Shown here one piece after another: positions 62,293 to 64,000 of a stretch of DNA of 64,000 nucleotides (position 1 is the stretch's first letter; each line of letters opens with the position of its first letter). The position numbers were made by a program, and so were the translations under genes. The notes under the pieces are model-generated. The model was not told where the DNA came from. It did not search any database and saw only the letters and a list, made by a program, of their open reading frames with translations. Origin of the DNA: Chitinophagaceae bacterium (lineage in GTDB: Bacteria; Bacteroidota; Bacteroidia; Chitinophagales; Chitinophagaceae); assembly GCA_016720825.1 (NCBI GenBank), contig JADKJV010000007.1:62001-126000 (forward strand), written 5' to 3'.

Positions 62293-64000
62293 GTGTTCGG
62301 TTTTTTAGGTTTTTTGCCTTTGAGTTGTTTATAATAAAGCAGCGGCACTACCAGCAATGTGAGGAAGGTGGATGTAATCGTTCCGCCCATCAGCGATATC
62401 GCCAGTCCCTGGAAAATGGGATCAAACAGGATGATCACAGCACCCAGCACAACAGCGCCGGCTGTAAGCAGGATCGGCGTTGTTCTTACCGCACCGGCTT
62501 CAATAATGGCCTGTTTCAGCGGAATACCTTCCTTAAGCCGTATATCTATAAAATCTATCAATAGCACCGAGTTTCGGACCATGACCCCCGCCAATGCAAT
62601 GAAACCAATCATGGAAGTTGCTGTGAAATAAGCGCCGAGCATCCAGTGACCGGCCAGGATACCGATCAATGAAAGCGGGATAGCGGCAAGCATCACCAGT
62701 GGCACCGTAAAATTCTGGAACCAGCCAACGATCAGCATGTATATAATAATGATAACCGCAGCGAATGCAAGACCAAGATCACGGAATACTTCAAACGTAA
62801 TCTGCCATTCCCCGTCCCATTTCAAGGTGTAATCATCTTCACTGTCGGGCTGGTGCGTGTATTCTTCTTTCAGCACATATCCTGCCGGGACTTTTATCGT
62901 ATTCAGTCCGTCAGAAATTTTACTGATGGCATAAAAAGGGCTTTCGAGTTTGCCGGCCATATCCGCTGTTACATACACCACGCGTTTCTGGTTCTTCCGG
63001 TAAATGCTTTTATCTTTCACCGTTTGTGTAATGGTGACCAGGTCGCCTACGGGTACTGCATTCCCCTGTTGCCCGATTACTTTGAGTGTCTTTAATTCTT
63101 CGAGTCCTGATTTATCTGCATCCGATAATTTCAGCCGGATGTTTACGGGTTCAAAAGAAGACGGATTGTGTAAAGTACCCGGAACAGGTCCTGATAAAGC
63201 GGCCTGCATATTGGCAACAACAGTTGCAGGAGCTACGCCTGAGCGCATGGCTTTTTCCTTATCCACTTCAAACTGGTATTGGGGCTGGTCGTCTTCTGTA
63301 TACGCATCCACATCCACCACATCTGCCGTTTCGCGGAATTTCTTTTCCACCTGTTCTGCAATGCGGATCTGTTCCTGGTAATCGGGGCCGTAAATTTCGG
63401 CCACGAGTGTTGACAACACCGGCGGTCCCGGAGGAATCTCCACCAGTTTCACATTCGCATTGTATTTATGTGCAATGCGCTGGACAGCCGGACGGAGTTC
63501 TTTCACAATATCGTGGCTTTGTTTTTTCCGGTCGTTTTTATCAACCAGGTTCACCTGCACATCTGCTACATTACTTCCTTTACGGATATCATAGTGACGC
63601 ACGAGTCCGTTAAAACTAATGGGACCAGCTGTTCCGGCATACACCTGCACATCTTCCACGAGTGATTGGGTGGTGAGGTAATCTGCAATTTCGTTTGCCA
63701 CCGCCTGTGTTTTTTCAAGCGTGGTGCCTTCAGGCATATCAACCACAACCTGGAATTCATTTTTATTATCAAACGGCAGCATTTTAACAGCTACGCTCTT
63801 TGTATAGAACAATAACATGGAGCCCAGCAGTACAACAAATATGCTGATCATGAATGTCCAGCGGCGGGCACGGTTCTCCAGTAACGGATTGATGAAAGAT
63901 TTATAGATCCGGTAGATCCTGCTTTTTTCCAGCGTCTCCGGTTCTTTGTGTTTTCCTTTCTTGTCTTTTTCGCGAAGGAATATAAAACCGAGATATGGTG
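62289..64000 (-). CDS. efflux RND transporter permease subunit (partial, 5' end outside window)
   Basis: The frame is open to the right edge (570 residues visible; the N-terminal part is missing). It contains a periplasmic porter region (EFQVVVDMPEGTTLEKTQ..., ANMQAALSGPVPGTLHNPSSFEPV) and then the C-terminal membrane block (FEVFRDLGLAFAAVIIIIYMLIVGWFQ...PLSLIGILAGHWMLGAYFTATSMIGFIALAGVMVRNSVLLIDFI...) typical of the second half of AcrB/CusA-type pumps. It couples proton flow to export of drugs or metals. It is followed by the PII-like and DUF2892 genes. Confidence 0.9.
   Translation of the reverse strand, partial: PYLGFIFLREKDKKGKHKEPETLEKSRIYRIYKSFINPLLENRARRWTFMISIFVVLLGSMLLFYTKSVAVKMLPFDNKNEFQVVVDMPEGTTLEKTQAVANEIADYLTTQSLVEDVQVYAGTAGPISFNGLVRHYDIRKGSNVADVQVNLVDKNDRKKQSHDIVKELRPAVQRIAHKYNANVKLVEIPPGPPVLSTLVAEIYGPDYQEQIRIAEQVEKKFRETADVVDVDAYTEDDQPQYQFEVDKEKAMRSGVAPATVVANMQAALSGPVPGTLHNPSSFEPVNIRLKLSDADKSGLEELKTLKVIGQQGNAVPVGDLVTITQTVKDKSIYRKNQKRVVYVTADMAGKLESPFYAISKISDGLNTIKVPAGYVLKEEYTHQPDSEDDYTLKWDGEWQITFEVFRDLGLAFAAVIIIIYMLIVGWFQNFTVPLVMLAAIPLSLIGILAGHWMLGAYFTATSMIGFIALAGVMVRNSVLLIDFIDIRLKEGIPLKQAIIEAGAVRTTPILLTAGAVVLGAVIILFDPIFQGLAISLMGGTITSTFLTLLVVPLLYYKQLKGKKPKKPNT

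Overview
The window looks like part of a Bacteroidota chromosome, most likely a Chitinophagaceae-type soil or freshwater bacterium. This is inferred from gene content: DUF4476 repeats, a RecQ with the extended C-terminus seen in that phylum, an ars operon headed by arsR with a TATCGTA-type operator, many MKK-type signal peptides, and weak or absent Shine-Dalgarno sequences. No rRNA, CRISPR array, phage or complete insertion sequence was seen.

Layout. 1-7 kb: a class A beta-lactamase relative, a membrane glycosyltransferase, an arsenic operon (arsR, arsM, fused arsN2-arsC; no efflux pump), a DMT transporter and a methionine-type aminotransferase. 7-17.5 kb: mostly housekeeping genes (tocopherol-cyclase-like protein, YjbR, RidA, 3'-5' exonuclease, VOC protein, mannose-1-phosphate guanylyltransferase, KdsD, RecQ). 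17.7-43 kb: accessory DNA with a decayed histidine kinase, an odd tRNA-Phe inside a cluster of hairpin repeats, a two-component system, and many secreted proteins of unknown function. Several of those form paralogue families and several are frameshifted. 43-55.4 kb: a Fic protein and a carbohydrate locus made of GH3, a c-type cytochrome, an operon GH16 - three-domain hydrolase - GH31, and a class C beta-lactamase-like serine hydrolase. 55.4-57 kb: an AT-rich stretch of broken small genes. 57-64 kb: small secreted proteins, the pseudouridine-degradation pair psuK-psuG, a cyclase-family protein, and DUF2892 + PII-like protein + an RND efflux permease that runs off the right edge.

Two window-wide themes stand out. 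First, intergenic regions are crowded with at least seven families of small palindromic repeats. In one superfamily the loop core (TCGGCAGGCTC or a longer version of it) is conserved while the flanking stems differ between copies yet remain complementary within each copy. That covariation implies a selected hairpin, or a mobile element that targets or creates inverted repeats. Second, at least eight genes are split by 1-2 nt indels, often in homopolymers or short repeats, and the tRNA is one nucleotide short. This is either assembly error or real decay, and it should be settled before these genes are called pseudogenes.
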